A stretch of DNA of 64,000 nucleotides, taken from assembly GCA_963840785.1 (NCBI GenBank), contig CAWJAF010000013.1, positions 248,001 through 312,000 of the forward strand, read 5' to 3'. The translations under genes were made by a program, and so were the position numbers. This document shows positions 36,702 through 45,849 of the stretch, one piece after another (the stretch's first letter is position 1; the number at the start of each line of letters is the position of its first letter). The DNA is from JALYOK01 sp963840785. GTDB taxonomy: Bacteria > Pseudomonadota > Gammaproteobacteria > Burkholderiales > JALYOK01. Under the pieces are notes generated by a model, which saw only the letters and a program-made list of their open reading frames with translations, was not told the DNA's origin and searched no databases.

Positions 36702-37706
36702 ATGCTGAAGCTAGGCTATAAGGCGTCCGCGGAACAGTTTGCCCCTAGTGAGCTTCTGAAATTTGCTCGCCTCGCGGAGGAACTCGGCTTCGATTCGGTT
36801 TTTGTTAGCGATCATTTCCAAGCCTGGCGCCACACGGGGGGCCATGCCCCCTTTGCATTGGCGTGGCTAGGTGCGCTCGGGGCGAGCACGTCGCGGATCA
36901 TGATGGGTACGAGCGTATTGACGCCGACTTTTCGCTATCATCCCTCGATCGTCGCGCAAGCGTTCGGTACCCTCGGCGAGCTATTTCCGCACCGTGTCAT
37001 TCTCGGTATCGGAACCGGCGAATCGCTCAACGAAACACCGGCGACCGGCATGCCCTGGCCGCCACAAGCGGAACGGACAGCGCGCTTTCGCGAGGCAGTC
37101 GAACTCATCAAATTGCTTTGGTGCGAGGAGCGCGTCAGTTTCGACGGTAAGTTTTATCGCACGGAAAACGCCACCATTTATGATCGACCAGCAGAACCGG
37201 TGCCGATCTACATCGCTGCGGCGGGGCCAGTGGTTGCTAAATTCGCCGGCGAACAGGGTGCGGGATTTATTTGCACCAGCGGAAAGAAAAGTGAACTCTA
37301 CAGCGACACGCTATTGCCCAGCGTGACCGCCGGTCTGGAAAAAATGGAGCGCCCATCCGGCGACATCGATCGCATGATCGAAATGAAAGTTTCCTTCGGC
37401 AGTGACTACCAACAAGCTTTTGAAGATACGCGTCATTGGGGCGCGTTGGCACTGTCGGCGGAAGAAAAAATGAACGTTGAAGACCCGCTCGAAATGGAAC
37501 GTCTAGCCGATGCGTTGCCGGTCGAACGTACCGCGCAGCGTTGGATCGTGTCGACCGATCCCGAGGAACATGTTGACAAAATTAAATCCTATGTCGACCT
37601 TGGGTTTAATCATTTGGTGTTTCACGCGCCCGGTCCGGATCAAGAGCGCTTTTTGCGTTTGTACGCGCAGCAGGTCATGCCGTTGTTACGCAAACGTTTT
37701 GGCTAA
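36702..37706 (+). CDS. fgd: F420-dependent glucose-6-phosphate dehydrogenase
   Basis: FGD oxidises glucose 6-phosphate to 6-phosphogluconolactone and reduces F420 to F420H2. The 334-residue protein matches mycobacterial FGD1 along its length: MLKLGYKASAEQFAPSELL, SDHFQAWRHTGGHAPF, TSVLTPTFRYHPSIVAQAF. Key residues are conserved with shifted numbers: His38 and Trp42 (H40, W44 in FGD1), Glu107 in GTGESLNE (E109), Thr192/Lys195 in CTSGKK (T195/K198, phosphate binding), and the Lys of SAEEKMNVEDP and Arg of QRWIVSTDP (K259, R283). This is the specific FGD pattern, not a general LLM enzyme. pgl follows with overlapping ends. Confidence 0.93.
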   Translation: MLKLGYKASAEQFAPSELLKFARLAEELGFDSVFVSDHFQAWRHTGGHAPFALAWLGALGASTSRIMMGTSVLTPTFRYHPSIVAQAFGTLGELFPHRVILGIGTGESLNETPATGMPWPPQAERTARFREAVELIKLLWCEERVSFDGKFYRTENATIYDRPAEPVPIYIAAAGPVVAKFAGEQGAGFICTSGKKSELYSDTLLPSVTAGLEKMERPSGDIDRMIEMKVSFGSDYQQAFEDTRHWGALALSAEEKMNVEDPLEMERLADALPVERTAQRWIVSTDPEEHVDKIKSYVDLGFNHLVFHAPGPDQERFLRLYAQQVMPLLRKRFG

Positions 37707-38409
37707 GACTTCGAATGTTACCGAACGTTGGTTGGAAGACAGCGCAAGCGCCGCGTTACTTTCCGCAAGATGCGTTGCAACGCAGTTAAACCGAGGTATC
37801 GCCGCTCGCGGTGTTGCTGGACTTGCGGTATCCGGTGGGCGCAGCCCGATTGCATTTTTTCACGAATTGGCCCTGCAAAAATTGGCCTGGAGCAAGGTCT
37901 CGATCACGTTAGTCGACGAACGATGGGTGCCGACGGATAGCGCCGACAGCAACGAGCATTTAGTTCGCGAACATCTGCATAGAGACGCGGCCGCAGCAGC
38001 GCAATTCGTCCCATTGAAGACCGTCGCTGCGAATCCGCAAGATGCGCTATCCGAGCGCGAGGCAACTTTGCGCAACATGCCATGGCCGCTTGATGCGATC
38101 GTGCTTGGCATGGGTGAAGATGGCCACACTGCTTCTCTATTTCCAGGTGCGGATAACCTCGAAATCGCATTGGATGTGTCGCGTCCGAATTTGTTGACCG
38201 CCATTAATCCGCCGCATGCGGATCACCGTCGCATGAGTCTAACGATGCGAGCTTTGTTGCACAGCAAATGCCTGGTCTTGCTGATCCAAAATCCGCGCAA
38301 GCGTGCCGTCTACGAACGGGCACTCGGCGGCGTCGACGTTGCGCAATTTCCGATCGCCGGTGTGTTGAATCAGCGAGAAGTTCCAGTCGAGGTTTTCTGG
38401 TCGCCTTAG
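37699..38409 (+). CDS. pgl: 6-phosphogluconolactonase
   Basis: Hydrolyses 6-phosphogluconolactone, the FGD product, to 6-phosphogluconate. The 236-residue protein has the DevB/SOL signature: LAVSGGRSPIAFFHELA, ITLVDERWVPTDSADSNE and LGMGEDGHTASLFPGA. The best start is the TTG at 37699, overlapping the end of fgd by 8 bases; no in-frame ATG precedes the conserved part, and an upstream frame extension would run through fgd. The overlap argues for coupled translation. The gene ends 4 bases past the stop of the convergent NTF2-like gene. Confidence 0.9.
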   Translation: MAKTSNVTERWLEDSASAALLSARCVATQLNRGIAARGVAGLAVSGGRSPIAFFHELALQKLAWSKVSITLVDERWVPTDSADSNEHLVREHLHRDAAAAAQFVPLKTVAANPQDALSEREATLRNMPWPLDAIVLGMGEDGHTASLFPGADNLEIALDVSRPNLLTAINPPHADHRRMSLTMRALLHSKCLVLLIQNPRKRAVYERALGGVDVAQFPIAGVLNQREVPVEVFWSP

Positions 38410-38780
38410 GTTGTCGGAATAGGCGTCGATTGCCACAACGCAAATTGCCAACCCTTCGACGTTTTAGTCCAAGCATTGCAATAGCGCATGTTCAGATTTT
38501 TCTCGACGCCGCTCACCTTGACATCAATGCGTGCGCGCCCAACCGTGACAACAGTATTGCCATAGTCCCATGAACGCGTATCGAAGCGTTCGATCTTGAG
38601 ATATTGCACTCGGCCTAAACGTATCGAATCAATATAAGATTGCTTGTCATCGACCGCCGCGCTTGAATGCGTATAGGTCAACGTATCGGCCAACAATTTT
38701 TCCAGCGTTGTCAGATCGCCGCTGGTCATTGCCGCGCAGCGTTGCTCTTCAAGTTTGCTCACTTCGTCTTGTGCGTTCAT
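38406..38780 (-). CDS. NTF2-like / DUF4440 protein in the F420 island
   Basis: A 124-residue cytosolic protein from the ATG at 38780, which follows GGAGGAATCC; the frame is open 22 codons further. Family features are LEEQRCAAMTSGDLTTLEKL, TYTHSSAAVDDKQSYIDSI and the C-terminal AWTKTSKGWQFALWQSTPI. Such domains are small cones that bind or convert small molecules, as SnoaL-type cyclases and ketosteroid isomerases do; no function is set for this one. It is the last gene of the cofE-gnd-cofD unit, 22 bases after cofD, and its position suggests a link with F420 or with sugar phosphate metabolism, but this is inference. Confidence 0.75.
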   Translation of the reverse strand: MNAQDEVSKLEEQRCAAMTSGDLTTLEKLLADTLTYTHSSAAVDDKQSYIDSIRLGRVQYLKIERFDTRSWDYGNTVVTVGRARIDVKVSGVEKNLNMRYCNAWTKTSKGWQFALWQSTPIPTT

Positions 38781-38802
38781 GGATTCCTCCGTCAAAAAAA
38801 CG

Positions 38803-39753
38803 TTAGTGTTGCAGGTGATCGAGATGGGAAAGACACTCTCGCGCAAGGCGAGATCGATCGTCGCGCGACGTCATTACAATGTTGCCGAACCGCAACGGCG
38901 GATCGGTGCTGATGCGCTGTCCCTCAAGCGCGGCATCTTTCGTATCCACTAGCAACGCATCAATGAAATCGGCGTACATCCGCGCGATTACCAGTGCTCC
39001 ACCGTGGGCGCCAAGCTCGACCATCATCTTCGCCGTAGGTCCCTTGAGAGCGAGGCCAGCGACGATTGGCGAGATCGCCAATACTGGCGCCGATAACGTT
39101 CTCAATCGTTCGCGCAAATTGGCGATGGCGAGAATCGGCGCAATACTCAAGTATGGATTGGATGGACAAATTATCACGCCGCGCAAATCCCTATCCGCCA
39201 ATGCTCGAGCGACTTCTGCAGAGAGACGCGCTTGGTCGCCCCCGGCGTAACGAAGTGCGCGCACTTTTGGCTTGCAGCGCCGCCGGACAAAATAATCTTG
39301 AAAGGTGAGTTCGCCCTCGTCCGTTTCCACTATGGTCCGAACAGGATCATTGCTCATCGGCAAAATAGCATGGTGGATCCGGAATCGCGCCGCAAGTTGC
39401 GCAGTTATATCGGTGAGGTTTACGCCGGCGCACAGCATTTGCGTGCGCAATAGGTGCAATGCGATATCACGATCACCGAGCTTAAACCACGACTCGCCGC
39501 CAAGGCGTTCGATTTCATGCATGGTTGTCCATTGCTCGTCGGCGCGGCCCCAGCCTTGGCTTTCGTGGGCCATATCGGCGAGCGTGTAGGTCACCGTATC
39601 GATATCGGGGCTGATGTGCAGCCCAAGATGCTCGAAATCGTCACCGGTATTGACGATGATGCTAAGTTCCTCCGGCGGCAGCGCGCGTGACAAACCATAG
39701 GCTAACTTTGCGCCGCCGACGCCGCCGCACAACGCAACGACTCTAGCGCCCAC
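38803..39753 (-). CDS. cofD: 2-phospho-L-lactate transferase (LPPG:FO transferase)
   Basis: CofD/FbiA moves the phosphoacid unit from the CofC product onto FO to give F420-0 or its dehydro form. The 316-residue protein starts with GTG at 39753. Signature parts: VVALCGGVGGAKLAYGLSR (nucleotide-binding), VNTGDDFEHLGLHISPDIDT, GESWFKLGDRDIALHLLR and CPSNPYLSIAPILAI. Length and motifs are complete. It lies 9 bases after gnd and 22 before the NTF2-like gene, all minus strand. Confidence 0.95.
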   Translation of the reverse strand: MGARVVALCGGVGGAKLAYGLSRALPPEELSIIVNTGDDFEHLGLHISPDIDTVTYTLADMAHESQGWGRADEQWTTMHEIERLGGESWFKLGDRDIALHLLRTQMLCAGVNLTDITAQLAARFRIHHAILPMSNDPVRTIVETDEGELTFQDYFVRRRCKPKVRALRYAGGDQARLSAEVARALADRDLRGVIICPSNPYLSIAPILAIANLRERLRTLSAPVLAISPIVAGLALKGPTAKMMVELGAHGGALVIARMYADFIDALLVDTKDAALEGQRISTDPPLRFGNIVMTSRDDRSRLARECLSHLDHLQH

Positions 39754-39762
39754 TGCGGAAAC

Positions 39763-40743
39763 TCACTTGGCCGGCGGCTCGCGATGGCCACCGAACATGA
39801 AGCGCATAGCTGAGAGGATTTTTTCAGCGTAGGTATGATCTTGTCGAGAGCGAAAGCGCGCAAATAATGCGGCCGTCAATACTTCTGCGGGAACTGCCTC
39901 TTCAATCGCCGCTTGCACCGTCCAACGGCCCTCTCCGGAATCCTGCACCACACCGGAGAATTGCGCTAGGTTGGGATCTTTTGCCAGCGCGGCGGCAGTC
40001 AAATCCAGCAACCACGATGACACGACGCTGCCGCGCCGCCACACTTCGGCAATATCCGGGAGATTGAGTTCATAGCGCCGATTCGCGGGAATACTTTCCT
40101 TCGACACGTTGCGCATGATGTCGAAGCCTTCGGCCATCGCCTGCATCATGCCGTACTCGATGCCGTTGTGAATCATCTTGACGAAATGACCCGCGCCAGC
40201 CGGGCCGCAATATAGATAGCCCCGCTCGGCACGGGGATTATGGCCATCGCGATCAGGCGTGCGCTCGATGTCGCCGAGGCCAGGCGCGAGCGTCGCGAAA
40301 ATCGGATCAAGCCGCTCGGCGGTATTTTTGTTGCCACCGATCATCATGCAATAGCCACGTTCCAATCCCCATACGCCGCCGCTGGTTCCGACGTCTAGAT
40401 AGTGAATACCCTTTGTAGCGAGCTGCTCGGCACGACGTACGTCATCCTGAAAAAAACTATTGCCGCCATCGATGATGACATCGCCGGCAGCAAGTTTCAT
40501 GGCGAGCAACGAAATCGTATCTTCGGTAATCTGGCCGTGCGGCAGCATCAGCCACACTGCGCGTGGCGCTCGAAGTTTGCCGACCATTTCATCGATACTT
40601 GCCACACCCGTTGCGCCTTCGCTCGTCAGTTGCGCGATCGCCTTTGCATCGACATCATGAACCACACATTCGTGGCCGCCACGCATCAGGCGCCGCACGA
40701 TATTGCCGCCCATCTTGCCCAAGCCAATCATTGCCAGTTGCAT
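39763..40743 (-). CDS. gnd: 6-phosphogluconate dehydrogenase (decarboxylating), short type
   Basis: Converts 6-phosphogluconate to ribulose 5-phosphate and CO2. The 326-residue enzyme is of the short class (about 300-330 residues), not the 470-residue E. coli type. Motifs: MQLAMIGLGKMGGNIVRRL (NAD(P) fold), VIIDGGNSFFQDD, DVGTSGGVWGLERGYC and GAGHFVKMIHNGIEYGMMQA with the catalytic Lys and Asn. It sits between cofE and cofD in one transcript and, with fgd and pgl, completes the oxidative pentose phosphate branch. Whether it uses NAD, NADP or another acceptor is not decided here. Confidence 0.92.
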   Translation of the reverse strand: MQLAMIGLGKMGGNIVRRLMRGGHECVVHDVDAKAIAQLTSEGATGVASIDEMVGKLRAPRAVWLMLPHGQITEDTISLLAMKLAAGDVIIDGGNSFFQDDVRRAEQLATKGIHYLDVGTSGGVWGLERGYCMMIGGNKNTAERLDPIFATLAPGLGDIERTPDRDGHNPRAERGYLYCGPAGAGHFVKMIHNGIEYGMMQAMAEGFDIMRNVSKESIPANRRYELNLPDIAEVWRRGSVVSSWLLDLTAAALAKDPNLAQFSGVVQDSGEGRWTVQAAIEEAVPAEVLTAALFARFRSRQDHTYAEKILSAMRFMFGGHREPPAK

Positions 40744-40755
40744 TGCGTTTGCTCG

Positions 40756-41526
40756 CTATAGAAAAAGATCTTGCTCGCCTGGTCGTAGCAATTGCGTCGC
40801 AACCCCAGCGTCGGAGAAATATTCGCGCGCGACGCCGGATACCAATACGATTGGCCGGCCTTCGTCGGCCTCGCCCATGATTAAGGTTGCGGAAGCGGCG
40901 ATTTCGTCCGCAATCGCCACTTGCGTCACGCGCAGCGGGCGGCCGAATCGATCCGGCTTACCACGTAAATCGATCAACGGATTGAGGCCGGCGCAACCAA
41001 TTGCGGTGCCGCACACGCCCATGCGCCACGGACGACCAAAGCTATCGCTAATGATAACGCCGACGCGAACACCTAGTCGTTGCATGAGTGCGGCGCGAAT
41101 AGCTGCGGCACTACCGTCGGGATCGCGCGGCAACAGCAGCGCACGTTCAGCCGCATCGGGGATATTAGATTGATCAATGCCGGCATTCGCGACAATAAAT
41201 CCCAGGCGATGCCGAACAATCAGCACATCTTTCACGCAGCGTAGGACATCGCTCGATTCACGCAGCACGAGCTCCACTAAGCGCGGATCCTTTGCGCACT
41301 GCACCGCGAGTTCCGTGGCCCGCGTGCTAGGGCTAACAGTCGCAAATTCAACATAACGATTCTCCGCCTTAGAGACGATTTTTTGGCAAAGCACCACCAC
41401 GTGGTTGTCGCCAAGTGAGAGCGAATTTGCAGCAATTGCGTCGATGACTATTTCGGCGATCGATTGCCCCGGCGCGATTTCGCGGATTCCATCCAGTGCT
41501 GTGAATGTGAGCGTGTGTTTGGGCAC
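40756..41526 (-). CDS. cofE: Coenzyme F420-0:L-glutamate ligase
   Basis: Adds the gamma-linked glutamate tail to F420-0 with GTP. The 256-residue protein is of the single-domain archaeal CofE size; the C-terminal nitroreductase-like domain of mycobacterial FbiB is missing. Motifs: NHVVVLCQKIVSKAENR, VIISDSFGRPWRMGVCGTAI and DLRGKPDRFGRPLRVT. It starts with GTG at 41526 (no strong binding site) and heads the cofE-gnd-cofD-NTF2 unit. The tail length made cannot be told. A separate dehydro-F420-0 reductase domain is not visible in the window. Confidence 0.94.
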   Translation of the reverse strand: MPKHTLTFTALDGIREIAPGQSIAEIVIDAIAANSLSLGDNHVVVLCQKIVSKAENRYVEFATVSPSTRATELAVQCAKDPRLVELVLRESSDVLRCVKDVLIVRHRLGFIVANAGIDQSNIPDAAERALLLPRDPDGSAAAIRAALMQRLGVRVGVIISDSFGRPWRMGVCGTAIGCAGLNPLIDLRGKPDRFGRPLRVTQVAIADEIAASATLIMGEADEGRPIVLVSGVAREYFSDAGVATQLLRPGEQDLFL

Positions 41527-41595
41527 AAATAAAATACATTGAGTCGGCTGTTCAAAGCGATTCTAACAGGTCGCAGTTCGTGTAGAATTTGCCGC

Positions 41596-42558
41596 ATGGA
41601 TTTCGGATTCAGCATCCCCACTCGCGGCCCGCTTGCCACTCAGCAGGCGATCTTGGCGCTCGCCCAGCACGGCGAGAAACTCGGCTTCACTCATATCGCC
41701 ATACCCGATCACATCATTATTCCGAATAGCATCGCCTCGCCCTATCCTTATAACGCAACGCAAAAAATGGTGGGCGCGTCGGATGGCGATTGCTTAGAGC
41801 AACTTGCGGTGCTCGCCTATTTGGCGGCGGCAACGAAGAAAATTCGCTTACTTACGTCCGTGATGGTGGTACCGCATCGCCCGCCTGTTTTTACGGCGAA
41901 GGCGATTGCAACTATAGATGTCTTGTCTAACGGCCGCGTGGATGTCGGCATCGGCGCGGGATGGATGGATGAAGAGTTTCAAGCCATCGGCGCACCGCCG
42001 TTCGCCGAGCGCGGCAAAGTCACCGACGAGTACATACGCATTTTCAAGGAACTGTGGACAAAAGAAACGCCGAGCTTCGACGGGCGATACGCTAAGTTTC
42101 AAGACGTCACTTTTTTACCGAAACCCCTGCAAAAACCTCATCCGCCCATCTGGGTCGGCGGCGAAAGCCCTGCTGCTCTACGTCGCACGATTGCGCTCGG
42201 TGACGCCTGGTACCCGATCGGCACCAATCCGCAATTTTTGCTCAACACCCATGCACGCTTCACCAGCGGCGTAGAGCGCCTGCGTGCCGATGCGGCTCAG
42301 GCCAAGCGTGATCCAAAAGGCATTGCGATTACTTACTGGGCGCCGTGGTACAAAGAAACGCAATCACCGATCATCGACGATGGCAAACGCCAGTTGTTCA
42401 CCGGCACCGATGATGACGTTGCCGCTGACATCGTGGCGTTTCGCGAACTTGGCGTGGCAAATTTGTTATTCAACTTTGTGCGCGCAGATTTAGCCCAATC
42501 GTTAGCGGCAATGGAAAGATTTGTCACTGAAGTTTTGCCGCGGACGACGCGTGCTTAG
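41596..42558 (+). CDS. LLM-class F420-dependent oxidoreductase
   Basis: A 320-residue luciferase-like TIM barrel. I chose the ATG at 41596 because family members begin MDFGFSIPTRGPLA; the frame is open 19 codons earlier. Conserved parts are LGFTHIAIPDHIIIP, RLLTSVMVVPHRPPVFTAKA and RVDVGIGAGWMDEEFQAIG; the last two belong to the TIGR03619-type group thought to use F420. It is divergent from cofE across 70 bases and thus probably part of the island. The substrate is unknown. Confidence 0.83.
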   Translation: MDFGFSIPTRGPLATQQAILALAQHGEKLGFTHIAIPDHIIIPNSIASPYPYNATQKMVGASDGDCLEQLAVLAYLAAATKKIRLLTSVMVVPHRPPVFTAKAIATIDVLSNGRVDVGIGAGWMDEEFQAIGAPPFAERGKVTDEYIRIFKELWTKETPSFDGRYAKFQDVTFLPKPLQKPHPPIWVGGESPAALRRTIALGDAWYPIGTNPQFLLNTHARFTSGVERLRADAAQAKRDPKGIAITYWAPWYKETQSPIIDDGKRQLFTGTDDDVAADIVAFRELGVANLLFNFVRADLAQSLAAMERFVTEVLPRTTRA

Positions 42559-42612
42559 CAGTCGGGCAACGGTTAATTGTTTAAACTTCGGGTACGGCGC
42601 GCTAGTATTGAA

Positions 42613-44093
42613 TTAGCCTTGAAACATCGGGCTTAGTGTCGCGTAAAGTTTTTTGAAGCGTTCGAAGCGCGGCTGCATCGCCTCTGCAATATCGCGATTG
42701 GGTTCGATGACATCGGTGATGGACGGTGCTGTACAAATTTTCGCGGCATCAACACCGGCGTTCGTTGCAAGCATCGCCAGGCGGGCCGCACCAAGCGCCG
42801 CGCTTACATCGTTTCCGCTATGTCTCGACAAAGGCAACTGCAGTGCGCTGGTCAGCAATTCACTCCAATATCGGCTTTTGCTGCCACCGCCGACTACGGA
42901 TACCGTGGTCACATTGGGTCCCTGCATCCTGCAACGCGCGATATCCATCGAGCAAACCAAACGCCACGCCTTCGATAACCGCGTAGCCCAATGCCGCACG
43001 GTTAGTGTCATGGGTGAGCCCGAACCAGACACCCTTCGCGTGCGGATCGTTATGTGGAGTGCGTTCACCGGAAAGATAGGGTAGAAAAATGGGTGCCTGG
43101 GAAATTTCTTTTGGATCGACTCGATTCTATTTCGTCTAGCAGTGCGCCTCATTTATCGGCGTAGTAACTTGCGTGACCCACCGCAAGCAACTGGCGGCGG
43201 AGAAAATCACCGCCATCTGATGCCATTTTCCCGGCAACGCATGACAAAACGTATGTACACCTTGGCTGGGTTGGGTCGATACTATCGTTCGCGACAAAAA
43301 AAACGCCCGAGGTGCCGAGCGAAATAAACGCTTGCCCTTCGCGATGACACCCATGCCGATCGCGCTCGCGGCATTGTCTCCTGCGCCACCGGCAATAACC
43401 ACGTCCCTTTCCCATTCCCCAGGCGCGCGCGAGATCTGGCCGCAGCGTGCCGCTTGGCGCGCAGCCCTCGACAAGCGCGGCATGTGCGTCGCGGCTAAGC
43501 CCGCTAGGCGCGCAAGCATCGACATCGGACCAGTCGCGTTTTTCGACATCAAGCCAAAGCGTGCCCGCCGCATCGGACATCTCTGAAACATAGTCGCCGC
43601 TCAATGCAAGCGCAGAATAATCTTTCGGCAATAGCACTTTTGCCGTGCGGCGAAACACCGTCCGCTCGTGTTGCGCGACCCATAACAATTTCGGTGCGGT
43701 GAATCCCGGCATCGCCAGATTGCCGGTGATTTGCGCGCGAATTTGGGACATCGTTCTTCTAGTTCCCTGCATTGCGCGCCAGCGCGAACATCGTTCCACA
43801 AAATCGCCGGGCGCAAAACGTCGATCATGTTCGTCCAGTAGCACCGCGCCGTGCATTTGGCCGGATAAGCCGATCGCCTTAACAGCCGCTAACATGCTCG
43901 CATGGGTATGCATGAGGCGTGCCATTGCGCGCTGCCACCGCAGCCCACCAATCCTGTGGATTTTGCTCGGACCAAAGTGGCTGCGGACGCGACACCGATA
44001 GCGATTGGTCGTTCGACGGCGATAACCTGCTGAGGCGTCATCGAGCAGCAGTAGCTTTACTTCCGACGTGCCGAGATCAATGCCAAGATACAT
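42613..44093 (-). CDS. xylB: Xylulokinase, frameshifted
   Basis: Phosphorylates D-xylulose, the product of arabinitol oxidation, to xylulose 5-phosphate. It starts MYLGIDLGTSEVKLLLLDD (FGGY ATP-binding) and contains AIGLSGQMHGAVLLD and GFTAPKLLWVAQHE, then EGQAFISLGTSGVFFVAND. The C-terminal piece, in another frame, carries VVGGGSKSRYWSELLTSAL and ALGAARLAMLA. At least five short indels (near 44030, 43760, 43400, 43150 and 42950) split the locus. As the last gene of the polyol operon it channels the pathway into pentose phosphates. Confidence 0.85.
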
Positions 44094-44121
44094 CAGGTCT
44101 TGAAATAGTGGTGAGCGGGCG

Positions 44122-45060
44122 TCAATTTGATCCGAAGCGATTATTCGCTTGTTGGCGAAATGCTGAAGGCGTCATGCCCTTAATTTCGAGAAAGCGCCGG
44201 TTGAAATTCGCGACGTTGTTAAAGCCGACTTCATAACAAATGCGTGACACGAAGCGATCTGATTCCATCAAGAGTTGACAGGCGCGATTAATACGCACGC
44301 GATGGACAAACGCAGTGAAGTATTGCCGGTGGCGCGACGGAAAAAGCGCGAAAAATGGCTCTCACTCATACCGAGCTCGCTCGCAAAGTCGCTCGCGAAA
44401 AACGGTTGCGCGACATCGGCGGTAATGCGGCTGACGACCACGTTGATCGACTCCAATTGCGCATCATCGTTGTCGCCTTGCATCTGTACATTCGACAACA
44501 AGCGATAATTGGTACAGCTCGCGAGATCGCGAGAAAATCGCAGAAACTGCCGCAAAGCGAAACATGCCTCGAGCGCGTTTCGTGCGAGTCCAATGTTTGC
44601 GCGCGCGCTCAGACATGCCGAAGAATTCGATGCCATGCCGCGCGCGCTCCAACAGCGGCATCACCTCTTTCAGCTCAGGAATATTCTCCGCCGCAGCGGG
44701 CAAGCGGTTCGTGTCGGAATTGAATAACCAAATCCCGTTCCTGGCACGCCGCTCTTTGGGCAGATCGAGCGATATCCAATTGTGTGGCAAGCGTGGGCCA
44801 CATAACACTAAATGCCCTGGCTCAAATGGGCCGATCCAATCGCCAACGAATGCCTTACCCGACGTTGCGACAATGAGATGTAATTCGTATTCGTCATGAA
44901 AATGCCAACGCGCCAGCGGCGTTGGAAACCCATGCGCCAAGCACCGTACCAGGCCTGTCTCTTCAGGCGGTTCGTAGCCAAGCTCGGGGGATCGCGCGTA
45001 CTCGCGCTCCAATTCGGGCTGGCGCTGACGCGGCAAATTGTGATCACGGGTTCTCGCCAT
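44122..45060 (-). CDS. AraC-family transcriptional regulator of the polyol operon, frameshifted
   Basis: About 312 residues when joined. The N-terminal sensing half (cupin-like) shows HGFPTPLARWHFHDEYELHL, FEPGHLVLCGPRLPHNW and ELKEVMPLLERARHGIEFFG. The C-terminal two helix-turn-helix units include FASDFASELGMSESHFSRFF and RICYEVGFNNVANFNRRFLE, with GMTPSAFRQQ. Indels near 44630 and 44340 shift the frame. The size and lineup resemble MtlR, the mannitol/arabinitol activator of Pseudomonas. The TGA is at 44122-44124. It lies 3 bases after the SDR gene. Confidence 0.8.
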
Positions 45061-45063
45061 GGC

Positions 45064-45849
45064 TTAACTCATTACGCTGCCGCCATCGACATTCAAGGTT
45101 TGCGCGGTGATGTAAGAGGCTTCACGACTCGCTAAGAATACCGCCACACCAGCAATGTCTTCCGGCGCACCCATATAGCCAAGCGGTACCGCTTTACCGA
45201 CCGCGATTTTCTTTTCACCGATTTTTAGATCTTCGTAACGCGCGAATAACGCATCGACATCCTTCCACATCGGCGTGTCGACCACACCGGGTGAAATCGC
45301 ATTTACGCGAATTTTATATGGCGCCATCGCCAGTGCCGCACTTTGGGTGTAACTAATGACGGCTGCTTTGGTAGCGCAATAATGGGACACCAACGCTTCA
45401 CCGCGACGACCCGCCTGCGACGCGAGGTTGATCACTACACCTTGAACATTATCGGCCACCATTTGTTTTAGCACGGCTTGCATGACGAAGAACATGCCCC
45501 TCACGTTGACGGCAAATAATTTATCGTACATCGCTTCGTCACTTTCCAACAGGGGCGCCATATCAAACAGCGCCGCGTTGTTGTACAAAATTTCGATCGG
45601 CCCAAACTGCTTGCGCGCGGCATCAATGGCCTTAGCGATAGCGATACTTTTCGTCACGTCGGCGCCGACGTACTGTAGGCGCTTCCCGTACTGCGTCATG
45701 AGCGACTGCACCCCGCCAGTAGGTTCCTGGGCGAGATCCACGACGGTACAGTTTGCTCCCTCACGCAGAAATGCGGCAGCTACTGCGAGACCTATCCCAC
45801 CGCCCGCGCCGGTCAATAATGCGTGACGATCTTGTAGTCGCCCACTCAT
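45064..45849 (-). CDS. SDR polyol dehydrogenase (sorbitol/galactitol dehydrogenase-like)
   Basis: A 261-residue NAD-dependent short-chain dehydrogenase. NAD motif LLTGAGGGIGLAVAAAFL, NNAALFDMAPL, catalytic Ser in INLASQAG and HYCATKAAVISYTQSAA with YxxxK, and AQTLNVDGG at the end. It resembles SmoS-type sorbitol dehydrogenases (sorbitol to fructose). Its start overlaps the dalD-like stop (ATGA). It stands between the dehydrogenase and the AraC regulator in the polyol operon. Confidence 0.88.
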   Translation of the reverse strand: MSGRLQDRHALLTGAGGGIGLAVAAAFLREGANCTVVDLAQEPTGGVQSLMTQYGKRLQYVGADVTKSIAIAKAIDAARKQFGPIEILYNNAALFDMAPLLESDEAMYDKLFAVNVRGMFFVMQAVLKQMVADNVQGVVINLASQAGRRGEALVSHYCATKAAVISYTQSAALAMAPYKIRVNAISPGVVDTPMWKDVDALFARYEDLKIGEKKIAVGKAVPLGYMGAPEDIAGVAVFLASREASYITAQTLNVDGGSVMS

